Below, piece by piece: positions 48,436 to 57,208 of a stretch of DNA of 64,000 nt. The position numbers and the translations under genes are program-made. Below the pieces are notes generated by a model. It was not told the origin of the DNA, did not search any database, and was given only the letters and a program-made list of their open reading frames with translations. Source of the DNA: JAPPHA01 sp963664045 (GTDB taxonomy: Bacteria > Pseudomonadota > Alphaproteobacteria > Rhodobacterales > Rhodobacteraceae); the NCBI GenBank assembly GCA_963664045.2, contig CAXXGT010000015.1:124001-188000 (forward strand). Direction: 5' to 3'. Within the stretch, counting starts at the first letter, position 1, and every line of letters begins with the position of its first letter.

Positions 48436-49368
48436 TCATAGTTTTGCCCAGTCTCTCCTGGTGTTTTGCGTGATCTCCCCGGTCTTTTTGGTGAAGGCGT
48501 CCCACACCTGCGTTACGGTTTCCCTGACGTGCTCAGCACTCGCGAACACCCGGTTCGCAAAGTGACCATGCTTGAGGACTGAGAAGAGCGTCTCGATCGG
48601 GTTCAATTCCGGACTGTACGGCGGCAGCCGGAGCAATGAGACGTTCGACGGGTTTTCGAGATCCTTCGACCGGTGCCAGCCTGCCCCGTCCAAGACCACC
48701 GCGGCATGTTTGCCTTCGGGAAGCTCCCTGCCGACATCCTGCAAATGACGGTTCATTTCCTGGATGTTCGCCTTGTCGCACACATGTCCGACCGCATTTC
48801 CGGTCTCGGGACAGGCTGCCGAGAACAGATAGACGTAGCCGTACCGGTAGTCCCGCCGTATGCGCGGGCGTGTTCCCTTCCGGGCCCAAACCCGTGAAAG
48901 CATCCCTTTCTGGCCAATGCGGGCCTCGTCCTGGAAGTACACAAGAACATCCTCGCTCGACACGCTCTCGGGAAGGCTGTCCTGAACTGACTGACTGAAT
49001 GTATTACGGAACTCTTCCTGGGCCGCGGGGTTCGCCTTGGGGTGGATCGGCCGCGGAGACAGATGCCGGAAGCCGAGACGGCGAGGCATCTGACGCACGC
49101 CTTCCACCGTATAGTCCACGTCGAACCGATCCTTGATCCACTGCTGGACCGTGGCAAGCGTCCAGCGGGAAGGCTCGCCCGCATCAGGGTCGGTGCCAGC
49201 CTGAATCTTCGACACGAGCTCCGCAGTCTGGCTCGCGTCCAGCTTCCGTGGACGGCCCGAGCGTGCAGCATCGCGCAAACCATCCAGGCCCTGGGCGCTG
49301 TCGCGCACAACCCGGTCGCGCAGGGTCTGGACATCAACACCAACAACACACGCAATCTCGCCCCGCAA
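48436..49368 (-). pseudogene. IS630-family transposase, N-terminally truncated
   Basis: About 310 residues. HTH part LRGEIACVVGVDVQTLRDRVVRDSAQGLDGLRDAARSGRPRKL, then the DDE domain with VYFQDEARIGQKGML (first Asp), VVLDGAGWHRS (second Asp) and LPPYSPELNPIETLFSVLKH (Glu). All catalytic residues are present. The first ~40 residues expected for the family have no in-frame ATG; the frame upstream (to about 49440) reads poorly. TIRs and a TA duplication could not be identified. Confidence 0.75.
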
Positions 49369-49440
49369 CAGTTCGTCCTCAATGATCGGTGCGATCGCCC
49401 GCGAACGAACCCTGCAGTGGGTGCACCCCTGTCTTCTGCC

Positions 49441-50196
49441 TCCGGCCGCGGGTCCATGGCGTCCTTTGTCGGCAAGGTTTCATGGACTGCAAACCGATGT
49501 CGGGAGCAGCGCCTCGTCCCGGAGGCTTCCGAAAGCCTTCCACGCAATGGCGGCCACGTGTCAAACCTGGCGTCAGGTTTCGGTCCGGACACTTCAAGCA
49601 GCTGGCCGCGGCGCGGTACGGTACGAGTCGCTGTGCCCAATCCTTCGGCTACAAGATTCCACCCACTATCTAACTCGTGCTGTCGCAGGCCGGGAATTCG
49701 AGCCTTGAACGATGCTCCGGTGATCGAATTTACGAAGGTTTCGTGTCGATGGCTTCAGAGAAAGGCGAATTCCGCATGGGGGCGGCTCTCACGCGGTTCG
49801 CCGGTGACTGCTCCCCACCCTGAAGGATGGGTCTTCCTGTTTCTCAGGCTATTGAGGGTAGTTGTGCCCACCTTACGCAGAAGCTTCCACAGGCAAAGAT
49901 GGCCGGACCATCCGTCCTTGCGATTTCCCTTTTCCTTCACCTTGGCCATAGCCGCTCGGTTCTCGCCGTCTTTTCGCGGTGGTCCGTTGCAGAAACATTC
50001 TGACCAGACCATAGTTTCAGGCTTTCTTGTCAAAGAAGTCAAATACGGTTGCACCCTATATCTCCGCCCTGAAAGACGGGGTTTTACGGTGCGGTTGATA
50101 AAGGGGCGTAAACGGAAATACGGGCACAGGCCCTATCCTCCCGGGCTTGCACGGGCCTCAATGTCAGCCAGGTTCACGGACTGTGGGAAGATCAGG
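49441..50196. other. Region without intact genes
   Basis: The first 370 bases show nothing recognisable. The second half contains the IS200/IS605-like relic listed at 49811-50081. Frames on both strands are open but do not resemble proteins. Confidence 0.35.
49811..50081. repeat. Small non-autonomous IS200/IS605-like relic bounded by related hairpins
   Basis: CTCCCCACCCTGAAGGATGG (49811-49830) and TCTCCGCCCTGAAAGACGGG (50061-50080) are the same type of GAA-apex hairpin that bounds the tnpB element at 30.4-31.7 kb. They are in the same orientation and about 270 bp apart, with no tnpA or tnpB frame between. This fits a palindrome-associated, internally deleted derivative. Confidence 0.4.
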
Positions 50197-50340
50197 ATGA
50201 AGACCGGAAACATGCAAGAGGCCAGGACAAGTCTATCCAGGTTGGTGGCCGCAGCCGCAGCGGGCGAAAGTTCCGTGATCCCACGCGCCAGCGAGCCACT
50301 TGTGAAGGTCAAGGACATCGGCTTCTCGGTTTGGACCCGC
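50197..50340 (+). pseudogene. Phd/YefM-type antitoxin fragment
   Basis: ATG 50197 begins MKTGNMQEARTSLSRLVAAAAAGESSVIPRASEPLVKVKDI, the DNA-binding N-terminal domain of Phd/YefM antitoxins (MKT-N-EAKT-LSRLVE-A-AGE-V-I-R-G-P-AKL). The usual C-terminal toxin-neutralising tail is missing. The frame runs instead into an AbiEii-like segment. It has no PIN or RelE toxin partner. Confidence 0.5.
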
Positions 50341-50349
50341 CTCCTCCCG

Positions 50350-50575
50350 ATCAGCAAGGAGAGGAATGAAAACTTCGATCTGATCCTCACCACGACGCGA
50401 TCGAGCGCCTGCATTACCGGCTCGCGCATTCGCGTCATGCCGCCCGTTTCGTTCTGAAGGGGGTGATGCTGTTGATGGCATGGTTCGACGAGCCGTTTCG
50501 AGGGATGCGCGTTCTCGATCTCCTTGGCTATGGTGATCCGGCACCGGAAGTTGTCCTGGACGTCCTCAGGGGGGC
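50350..50575 (+). pseudogene. AbiEii-type nucleotidyltransferase toxin remnant
   Basis: NENFDLIL in the antitoxin frame continues, after a shift near 50388, as HDAIERLHYRLAHSRHAARFVLKGVMLLMAWFDEPFRGMRVLDLLGYGDPAPEVVLDVLRG. This matches the start of AbiEii proteins (TRYAIERLLYRL, RFVLKGAML, RDLDLLGFGD), although the catalytic Arg-Asp of RDLDLL reads RVLDLL. Homology stops near 50575. It is a relic of a type IV toxin-antitoxin or abortive-infection gene. Confidence 0.55.
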
Positions 50576-50788
50576 TTGGCCAGGAGCAGCCAGGCGGCGT
50601 TCATTTTGGCGAAGATCGGGGCGGCGTTGACGAGGTGATGGCGGATGGCGATATTGCCGGTTAAGGGCTGGTCTGGACCTTTTATTGAGCGACGGTAACC
50701 GGTTGGCATTTCCCGGGTTCCGGAACCGGGTATCTGTTTCTGAACTGGGCCTGCAAGCTGATCGGGCAGAGTGGTGGAAAATGGCGGC

Positions 50789-52216
50789 ATGACACAAGCC
50801 GACCAAGAGATGAGGCTGCTTCGGGATCTTCCCGGCCCCCGTGGCCTGCCCGTGCTGGGCAACCTGCTTCAGATCCGGTTGGACCGGCTTCACCTGACGT
50901 TGGAAGAATGGGCAGAGCGCTACGGCCCGATGTTCGGGATTCGCATCGGACCACACCGCATTGCGGTGATCTCGGACCGAACGGCCATTCAACGCATTCT
51001 GGTGCAGCGCCCGGACGGTTTTCGACGCACCGCCATGCTGGAAGCAGTGGCCACCGAAATGAGGCTCAAGGGCGTGTTCGCCGCCGAGGGCGAGGACTGG
51101 CGCCGACAACGACGGATAGTGATCGCCGCTTTGAACCGTGCCAGGCTGGAGAGCTTGTTCCCTTCTCTGGCCATGATCGTCGGGCGGCTGCAGCAGCGCT
51201 GGGAAGCGGCTGCAGACAGGGCCGAACCCGTGGACCTGTGTCGCGACCTGATGCGCGTCACTGTCGATGTCACCATGCAACTCGCGTTCGGTGTGGACGC
51301 CAACACGCTGGAAACGCCGGGACCGGTGATTCAGCGGCATCTCGACAAGGTCTTCCCCGTTGTGCACCGACGCATAAACGCTCCCTTTCCCTGGTGGCGC
51401 TACGTCAGCCTGCCCTCGGATCGCGTGCTCGATCGCGCGTTGGATGCGCTGGAGGAAGAAGTGGGAGCCATGGTCCGCGCGACGAGGGAACGCATGAAGG
51501 CCGAGCCCGAACGACGCGATGCGCCGACGAATTTCCTGGAGGCCATCGTGGGTGAGGTGGAGACAGGGGATTCCGGCTTCACCGATGCGGAAATCTTTGC
51601 CAATGCGGGCACGCTGTTGCTGGCGGGTGAAGACACGACAGCTAACAGCACGGCCTGGATGGTCCACTATTTCACGAAGTATCCAGAGCACTTCGAGCGG
51701 GTTCGGCGCGAAGTTGACACGTTGGTCGCGCCCGGAACCGTAATCGGGAGCCTGGGGCAAACGAAAGAGCTTCCGATCCTTGACGCGTTCTGCAACGAGG
51801 TTATGCGGCTGAAACCCGTAGCGCCGCTTCAAGTGGTTGAGACGGTTTCGAAAGTCGAGATTCTCGGCTGCCACTTACCAAAGGGAACGCCAATCATTAT
51901 GCTGGTCCGGCGCATGGCGACCCGGGATGAGAACTTTGGTGACGGCGTCCGTTTCAATCCGGATCGCTGGCTTGTCGCGACAGACGCGAGTCTCTGTCCG
52001 CACGACCGCCGCGCCTTCGTTCCCTTCGGGGGCGGACCGCGCCTGTGCCCCGGACGCAATCTGGCGCTGCTTCAGATCCGTACCGTCCTCGCGATGCTTT
52101 GTCGAAATTTTGAGGTGGAACCCGTGCGCGCCGGGCGCGAAGTGGAGGAGCATCTGGCGTTCACGATGATGCCGGCCCGACTTTCCGTTCGTCTGCGGCG
52201 GCGAATGCACCGATGA
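50789..52216 (+). CDS. Cytochrome P450
   Basis: About 475 residues, soluble bacterial P450. Proline-rich start LPGPRGLPVLGNLLQ, C-helix WRRQRRIV, I-helix oxygen-activation motif LLAGEDTTANS, K-helix E-x-x-R in NEVMRLKPVAP, and the heme-Cys loop FVPFGGGPRLCPGRNLAL. The AGxDT-type Thr is present, so it should be catalytically competent. The start is taken at ATG 50789; GTG 50771 is also open. No ferredoxin or reductase gene is adjacent. Confidence 0.9.
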   Translation: MTQADQEMRLLRDLPGPRGLPVLGNLLQIRLDRLHLTLEEWAERYGPMFGIRIGPHRIAVISDRTAIQRILVQRPDGFRRTAMLEAVATEMRLKGVFAAEGEDWRRQRRIVIAALNRARLESLFPSLAMIVGRLQQRWEAAADRAEPVDLCRDLMRVTVDVTMQLAFGVDANTLETPGPVIQRHLDKVFPVVHRRINAPFPWWRYVSLPSDRVLDRALDALEEEVGAMVRATRERMKAEPERRDAPTNFLEAIVGEVETGDSGFTDAEIFANAGTLLLAGEDTTANSTAWMVHYFTKYPEHFERVRREVDTLVAPGTVIGSLGQTKELPILDAFCNEVMRLKPVAPLQVVETVSKVEILGCHLPKGTPIIMLVRRMATRDENFGDGVRFNPDRWLVATDASLCPHDRRAFVPFGGGPRLCPGRNLALLQIRTVLAMLCRNFEVEPVRAGREVEEHLAFTMMPARLSVRLRRRMHR

Positions 52217-52266
52217 TCTGCGACGACGTTCAGTTTGGCGCGGGGATATAAATCCGGAAGTTCCGA

Positions 52267-53022
52267 TCAGGGAAACGTGAAGTCGGGGAGCGAATCGAAA
52301 GCCAGTTCAATTGCATCGCTCCAACCGCGGGAGATCGTCCGGAAATACTCGTTCCGTTCCTCGAAACGCAAGGAATGACCGAGGCGCAATGTGTCCGAAA
52401 CGTGGATCTGAAGATCGAGCGGCATGCCGACTGACAGGTTCGACTTGATCGTCGAGTCGAACGAGACGATCAAGAGCTTGACGGCGTCTTCGAAACTCAA
52501 TTCCGGCTTGTACGCCCGGGAAAGTATCGGTTTGCCGTACTTCGTTTCACCAAGCTGGAAGAACGGTGTGTCTTCGGCCGCTTCAACAAAGTTGCCCTCC
52601 GGGTAGATCATGAACAGGCCGGGCGGTTCCCCCTTGATCTGACCGCCGATGATCATGCTGGCCCGAAACCGGGATACACTCTCGCCGTCGTCCTTTTCAC
52701 CGGGCGCCGCACCGGGAACCGCACTGGCGGAGATCGTGTCCCGAAGCGTGCGGCCAACCTGTTGAGCCACGCGAAACATCGACGGTGCATTGAGGATTGA
52801 TGGAGTATCCGCGCCTGCGCGAACGCTCTCGTCAAGTATCGAGACAACCGACTGGCTTGTCGCCAGGTTGCCCGAAGTCATCACTGTCAGGGTTCTCTCG
52901 TCCGGGACCTCCCAACTGAAAAGTTTGCGGAAGGCCGAGACGTTGTCGACACCGGCGTTTGTGCGGGTGTCGGCCATGAAAACGAGCCCGCGGTCCAGTT
53001 TCATGCCGACGCAATAAGTCAT
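52267..53022 (-). CDS. Anbu (ancestral beta-subunit) proteasome-like protease
   Basis: A 251-residue Ntn-hydrolase of the Anbu/bacterial proteasome-related family. After the initiator Met the protein begins TYCVGMKLDRGLVFMADTRTNAGVDN. Thr is the candidate nucleophile, with Asp and Lys (KLFSW) at the expected proteasomal positions. GNLATSQSVV and SRFRASMIIGGQ are family blocks. The long frame upstream of 53022 is ignored because the nucleophile must be N-terminal. It is the last gene of the transglutaminase / alpha-E / ATP-grasp cluster, the standard Anbu neighbourhood. Confidence 0.88.
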   Translation of the reverse strand: MTYCVGMKLDRGLVFMADTRTNAGVDNVSAFRKLFSWEVPDERTLTVMTSGNLATSQSVVSILDESVRAGADTPSILNAPSMFRVAQQVGRTLRDTISASAVPGAAPGEKDDGESVSRFRASMIIGGQIKGEPPGLFMIYPEGNFVEAAEDTPFFQLGETKYGKPILSRAYKPELSFEDAVKLLIVSFDSTIKSNLSVGMPLDLQIHVSDTLRLGHSLRFEERNEYFRTISRGWSDAIELAFDSLPDFTFP

Positions 53023-53077
53023 CCGGAACCTCGACCGGGTTCCACCCATGGCCCTGGCCTGGTGTTCGACAAGGCAG

Positions 53078-53896
53078 TCATTGCTGGACCTGGAGCCTGA
53101 CATGCATGGTTTCGCCGCCGTCCCCCTGCCTTATGCCATTGATTGGAGCAGCGTCGCTGGAATCGAGTCCGCGCGCGACGCGGATGTATCGCTCATCCGG
53201 TGATATTCCATTCGAGATGTCAAATCCGATCCACCCCAATCCGGAAAGGTGTGCTTCGGCCCATGCATGGCCCGCGCTGTGATCATCCCCGGATTCGGTG
53301 AACAGATATCCGCTTACATACCGGGCTGGAAATCCCAGGCCGCGGGTCACCGCGAGGAACACGTGGGAGTGGTCCTGGCAAACGCCTCTTCCCGATGCCA
53401 ATGCGTCTTCCGCCGTGGTCGACGAGTCTGTCTGTCCGGGTTCGTAGGCCATTCGATCCCGAATTCTGGCCGAAACCTGGTGCAAGAGAGCAACATCATC
53501 CCCGTCGTCTGCCCTTTCTTCGATTCGCTCGCGCAGTTCCTGAATCAGTTCACGGATTCCCTGGCCAGGAGTTGTTCTTTCGGTTTGGCGCGTGAACAGC
53601 CACAAGGGGACAAGCCCGTAATGTTTACCGAGGATTCCGGCGGTATCAGATGTCTGAACGAGGCCCTCGCTCTTGATGGACACGGAGTTCGCATCTTGGC
53701 ACAGCCTGACCAGTTCCACCCTGTTTCCAAAGTGATCCCTGTTCGTCGTTTCCCTCTTGCCGCCGACGATTTCGGTTTCCCATTCCCGGATTTCCTGGCC
53801 ACGTCCATTCAACGGGGTCAGGCGTAGCTGCAGAAGCCCGTATCGTACGGGTTCATTATACGTGTAGGTCGTCTCGTGCAGAACCTTGAGCAACAT
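53078..53896 (-). CDS. Transglutaminase-like cysteine protease (Anbu cluster)
   Basis: A 272-residue protein. The N-terminal bacterial transglutaminase-like region HETTYTYNEPVRYGLLQLRLTP is followed by the catalytic core with Cys in SGRGVCQDHSHVFLAV, His in AGHAWAEAHL and Asp in GWIGFDISNG. It lies between Anbu and the alpha-E gene on the same strand. In such clusters it is thought to act with the ATP-grasp and alpha-E proteins on peptides, but the substrate is not known. Confidence 0.88.
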   Translation of the reverse strand: MLLKVLHETTYTYNEPVRYGLLQLRLTPLNGRGQEIREWETEIVGGKRETTNRDHFGNRVELVRLCQDANSVSIKSEGLVQTSDTAGILGKHYGLVPLWLFTRQTERTTPGQGIRELIQELRERIEERADDGDDVALLHQVSARIRDRMAYEPGQTDSSTTAEDALASGRGVCQDHSHVFLAVTRGLGFPARYVSGYLFTESGDDHSAGHAWAEAHLSGLGWIGFDISNGISPDERYIRVARGLDSSDAAPINGIRQGDGGETMHVRLQVQQ

Positions 53897-53916
53897 TCAA
53901 CCGTGTCCATCTGAGT

Positions 53917-54864
53917 CTATGCGGAAAACCGGTAGTCCTTTTCGATCTGGCAACTGAGGCTGCCAAGTCCATTGAGGAATTCCTGAATGAACTGATGGAG
54001 TCCATCCTCGAAAACGACACCGATATCCCGTGCCTTCAAACTCGTGCATAGGTCTTCCGCCATGCGAAGACTTGGCGGCGAGTTTCCGTAATCGGTGTCG
54101 AGGTGACCGAGGTTGTCGAGGATCTTGTCACAGCAGAACGCGATGGACCTGGGCATTCGTTTGTCCAGAATCAGAAACTTGGCAATACTCGCCGGATTCG
54201 GTTCGCGCTCGTTCAACCAGTTGTAGACATGGTCCGCCGACACGGACCGCAGGATGGTTTCCCACTGTACATTGTCGATAGGAGCACCGACATGCACCAC
54301 TGAAGGCAACAGGATGTAGTACTTGACGTCGAGGATCCGTGCAGTGTTGTCGGCGCGCTCGAGAAACGTGCCAAGACGTGCGAAGTCGTACATGTCGTTC
54401 CTGAGCATGGTTCCGTGAAGAGTGCCGCGGACGTAGGCGCTTTGCCGACGTACGAGTCCAAGGATGTTCGGCAGGTTCCTCGGCGTTACCGGTTCCGACA
54501 GAACGTCCCTGAGAGACAGCCAAGTCTCGTTGGTGGCTTCCCAGACTTCACGCGTCAATGCGGTGCGAACGACACGGGCGTTGTTTCTCGCCGATTCGAC
54601 CAGTGAAATCACGCTCGAGGGATTCGAACGATCCCGAAGCATGAAATCGATCACGCTGTCCGCGTTGAATTGCTTGTGCTTGGCAAGAAAGTTGTCTCTT
54701 GCACCGACCGTACTGATGATCGAGACCCATTCGTCTTCACCGGAACGCCAGCGGGTGAGGGCGATTCGAAACCCGGCTTCCACCAGCCTGGCCGTGTTTT
54801 CGCTCCTTTCAAGGTATCGAAACATCCAGTAAAGCCCGCCGGCGGTTTTTCCGAGAAGCGGCAT
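53917..54864 (-). CDS. Alpha-E (DUF403) protein of the Anbu cluster
   Basis: A 315-residue all-helical protein. It begins LLGKTAGGLYWMFRYLERSENTARLVEAGFRIALT, the conserved N-terminus of the alpha-E family. Blocks such as LARLGTFLERADNTARILDVKYYILLP and LDKRMPRSIAFCCDKILDNL follow. Acidic residues on one helix face give the family name. Usual partners, ATP-grasp and transglutaminase, flank it. Confidence 0.9.
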   Translation of the reverse strand: MPLLGKTAGGLYWMFRYLERSENTARLVEAGFRIALTRWRSGEDEWVSIISTVGARDNFLAKHKQFNADSVIDFMLRDRSNPSSVISLVESARNNARVVRTALTREVWEATNETWLSLRDVLSEPVTPRNLPNILGLVRRQSAYVRGTLHGTMLRNDMYDFARLGTFLERADNTARILDVKYYILLPSVVHVGAPIDNVQWETILRSVSADHVYNWLNEREPNPASIAKFLILDKRMPRSIAFCCDKILDNLGHLDTDYGNSPPSLRMAEDLCTSLKARDIGVVFEDGLHQFIQEFLNGLGSLSCQIEKDYRFSA

Positions 54865-54868
54865 GAAC

Positions 54869-56296
54869 CTAAACCTCCAGGACCCAGGTGTCCTTCGTGC
54901 CGCCGCCCTGGCTGGAGTTGACGACGAGCGATCCTTCTTTCAGGGCGACCCGCGTCAACCCTCCCGGAGAGATGTGAATCCTGTCAGGAGAAACCAGCAC
55001 GAACGGACGCAGGTCGACATGGCGCGGCGCCAGGCCTGTCTCGGTAAAGATCGGGACTGTCGAAAGGGACATCGTCGGCTGCGCAATGTATTTGTCAGGC
55101 GTGGCGAGAAGCTGATCCCTGAAATCCGCCAACTCCTGCTTGCTCGCAGCTGGTCCGACCAACATGCCGTAGCCGCCCGATCCATGGATCTCCTTGACGA
55201 CCAGTTCAGCCAGGTGGTCCAGGACATAGTTGAGCGATTCCCTTTCCGAACAGCACCAGGTCGGGACGTTCTTGAGGAGGGGTGATTCGCCAGTATAAAA
55301 CCGGATGATCTCGGGAATGTAGGAGTAAATGGCCTTGTCGTCGGCGATTCCGGTCCCCGGAGCGTTGACGATCGTGATGCCCCCCGCCCGATATATATCC
55401 ATGACACCGGCAACCCCGAGCATCGAATCCGGCCGAAAGCTCAGGGGATCGAGAAAGGAGTCGTCGACGCGTCGATAGAGGATATCCACCGGCATGAACC
55501 CTTGCGTCGTTCGCATGGCAACGCGGCCGCCGGTCACCTTGAGGTCATGGCCTTCGACAAGTTCTGCTCCCATCTCCTCTGCGAGGAAGGCGTGTTCGAA
55601 ATACGCCGAGTTGTGAATTCCCGGCGTGAGAACCGCAATCACCGGCCGCCCTTCACAGATTTGAGGAGGGCAATCCATCAGGCATCGCCGCAAATGTCTC
55701 GGGTAGCTGCTGACCTGTCGTACGCGGACCTTTGAAAAAAGATCCGGAAACATCTGCAACATGGTTTCACGGTTTTGCAGCATGTAGGAAACCCCCGAAG
55801 GAGTCCGTGCGTTGTCTTCCAGAACGAGGAACTCGTCCTCGTCGGTACGGATGATGTCCGTTCCCACGATATGCGTGTAGACGTTTCCGGGCGGGGAAAC
55901 CCCGATCATTTGGGGCAGGAAAGCCTCGTTTCGCGAAATGAAACTCAATGGTATCCGGCCGGCGCGGATGATCTCCTGCCGGTGATAGAGGTCGTAGAGA
56001 AACGCGTTGATCGCCCTTATGCGTTGTTCGATCCCGCGGGTCAGCCGGGACCATTCGGAGGACGAGAGAATCCTCGGGATGATATCAAACGGGATCAGCC
56101 GCTCATCGGCGTCGTCGTCCCCATAGACATTGAACGTCACGCCGACGCTGCGAAACAGGGCTTCGGCTTCCACCGATTTTCTTTGCAGCCGTCCTGAACT
56201 CTCACCGTCGAACCACTCACGATACGCTGCATAGCATTCGCGGACGCGGTCATCGCGGCCAAGCATTTCATCGTAAGGGCGATCGGTTGAGGTCAT
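54869..56296 (-). CDS. Circularly permuted ATP-grasp type 2 protein (Anbu cluster)
   Basis: A 475-residue protein. Signature stretches are GVTFNVYGDD, RLIPFDIIPRILSSSEWSRLTRGIEQRIRAINAFLYDLYH, FLVLEDNARTPSGVSYMLQNRE, DILYRRVDDSFLDPL, and GSGGYGMLVGPAASK near the C-terminus. This family probably makes a peptide or amide bond with ATP. The gene starts 1 nt inside the stop of the MazF-like gene, so it may be partly coupled to the toxin-antitoxin transcript. Confidence 0.9.
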   Translation of the reverse strand: MTSTDRPYDEMLGRDDRVRECYAAYREWFDGESSGRLQRKSVEAEALFRSVGVTFNVYGDDDADERLIPFDIIPRILSSSEWSRLTRGIEQRIRAINAFLYDLYHRQEIIRAGRIPLSFISRNEAFLPQMIGVSPPGNVYTHIVGTDIIRTDEDEFLVLEDNARTPSGVSYMLQNRETMLQMFPDLFSKVRVRQVSSYPRHLRRCLMDCPPQICEGRPVIAVLTPGIHNSAYFEHAFLAEEMGAELVEGHDLKVTGGRVAMRTTQGFMPVDILYRRVDDSFLDPLSFRPDSMLGVAGVMDIYRAGGITIVNAPGTGIADDKAIYSYIPEIIRFYTGESPLLKNVPTWCCSERESLNYVLDHLAELVVKEIHGSGGYGMLVGPAASKQELADFRDQLLATPDKYIAQPTMSLSTVPIFTETGLAPRHVDLRPFVLVSPDRIHISPGGLTRVALKEGSLVVNSSQGGGTKDTWVLEV

Positions 56297-56643
56297 TATC
56301 GCCTTAAGCCGAGAACCAGCTGCAAACCTTCCTCGACCTGCCCGAGGACGACTTCGGAAACCATGCCGACACTCTCGGCGAGAAATCGTTTATCCAGCGT
56401 GAGGATTTGGGAGACGTTGATGACAGAGTCTCTAGTCAGCCCTGTCTGACGGCGTGTGAGGGAAACATTTCCGGGTGCCGCCGCCAACCGCATGTTCGAT
56501 GTAATGGCAATCACGACTACGGTTTGAATTCGGCTCCGGTTGAAGGCATCCGACTGGACGATCAAAACCGGGCGGCGGTGGCCCGTTTCGGGCCCCTTGG
56601 GCTCAGGCAGGTTGGCCCACCAGATTTGACCACGCGTCACCAT
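56296..56643 (-). CDS. mazF: MazF/PemK-type toxin
   Basis: A 115-residue protein. VTRGQIWWANLPEPKGPETGHRRPVLIVQSDAFNRSRIQTVVVIAITSN is the canonical N-terminal half of MazF/PemK mRNA interferases, followed by LTRDSVINVSQILTLDKRFL. The Gly-Pro-Arg-Arg-Pro loop and NVSQI segment are intact, so it may be active. It overlaps the antitoxin gene by 7 nt upstream and the ATP-grasp gene by 1 nt downstream. Confidence 0.88.
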   Translation of the reverse strand: MVTRGQIWWANLPEPKGPETGHRRPVLIVQSDAFNRSRIQTVVVIAITSNMRLAAAPGNVSLTRRQTGLTRDSVINVSQILTLDKRFLAESVGMVSEVVLGQVEEGLQLVLGLRR

Positions 56644-56882
56644 GTGCCATCGGTAGGCGCGGACAGGAACTGGAGACCTCCAAGCAGGCTGTCGGGTGCA
56701 GATTCAGATTCAACGGCGTCATAAACGCTGTTGAGTGTTTTCGTCACGTGTTCACTGGAGTGGCGCGAAACGAATTCTTCAACGGCCTTGCTGTAGAGTT
56801 CGCTTCGGGAGATTCCCATGACCGATGCAGTGTGATCCGCGGCCTTGAATATGTCGTCCCGAATGGAAACAGCGGTTTTCAT
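56637..56882 (-). CDS. mazE: Ribbon-helix-helix antitoxin partner of MazF
   Basis: An 81-residue protein. The N-terminus MKTAVSIRDDIFKAADHTASVMGISRSELYSKAVEEFVSRH is a classical ribbon-helix-helix DNA-binding domain. The acidic C-terminal tail (YDAVESESAPD) would wrap the toxin. An 18-bp palindrome lies 8 nt upstream of its start codon, consistent with autoregulation. Confidence 0.85.
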   Translation of the reverse strand: MKTAVSIRDDIFKAADHTASVMGISRSELYSKAVEEFVSRHSSEHVTKTLNSVYDAVESESAPDSLLGGLQFLSAPTDGTW

Positions 56883-56889
56883 GGTGGCA

Positions 56890-56907
56890 GTATAACTGCA
56901 GTTATAC
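56890..56907 (-). promoter_or_regulatory. Operator palindrome of the mazEF-like pair
   Basis: GTATAACTGCAGTTATAC is a perfect 18-bp palindrome starting 8 nt upstream of the antitoxin ATG. Repeat position and symmetry fit binding of a ribbon-helix-helix dimer or tetramer. The TATAAC half could itself be a -10 element. Confidence 0.7.
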
Positions 56908-57208
56908 CATCGTACAACATGACCGGCACTCCGGTACGACTGCTACCTCTACCTTGCCCGATCCCAAGCCCGAATTCGCCATTTGCTGATTCACGATGGC
57001 GCGACTTTATCCAAGTCGAACGCGATCCGCGACAGACGGTCGGAAACCAGGCAGCGTAGATGAACACCGCAAGCTTCCCGTTTCCCGGCCCGCGAGCCAT
57101 GCCGCAACCGGCAAGACGGGGCCAAAGGCTACCCCGCTGAAGCCGGAGGTCGACCTCGACGTTGTTCGGGCGGAGTTCCCGGTGCGGTACGCCATGAAAT
57201 CGTGAGCG
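56908..57208. other. Intergenic region
   Basis: About 300 bases between the antitoxin operator and the 3' end of the next minus-strand gene. No gene is recognised. The promoter for mazEF should lie at its left edge. Confidence 0.3.

Noticed and set aside
48301..49440. Matching CTGTCTTCTG sequences on both sides of the IS630 gene as its ends
   Set aside because: They are in direct, not inverted, orientation and no TA duplication could be placed.
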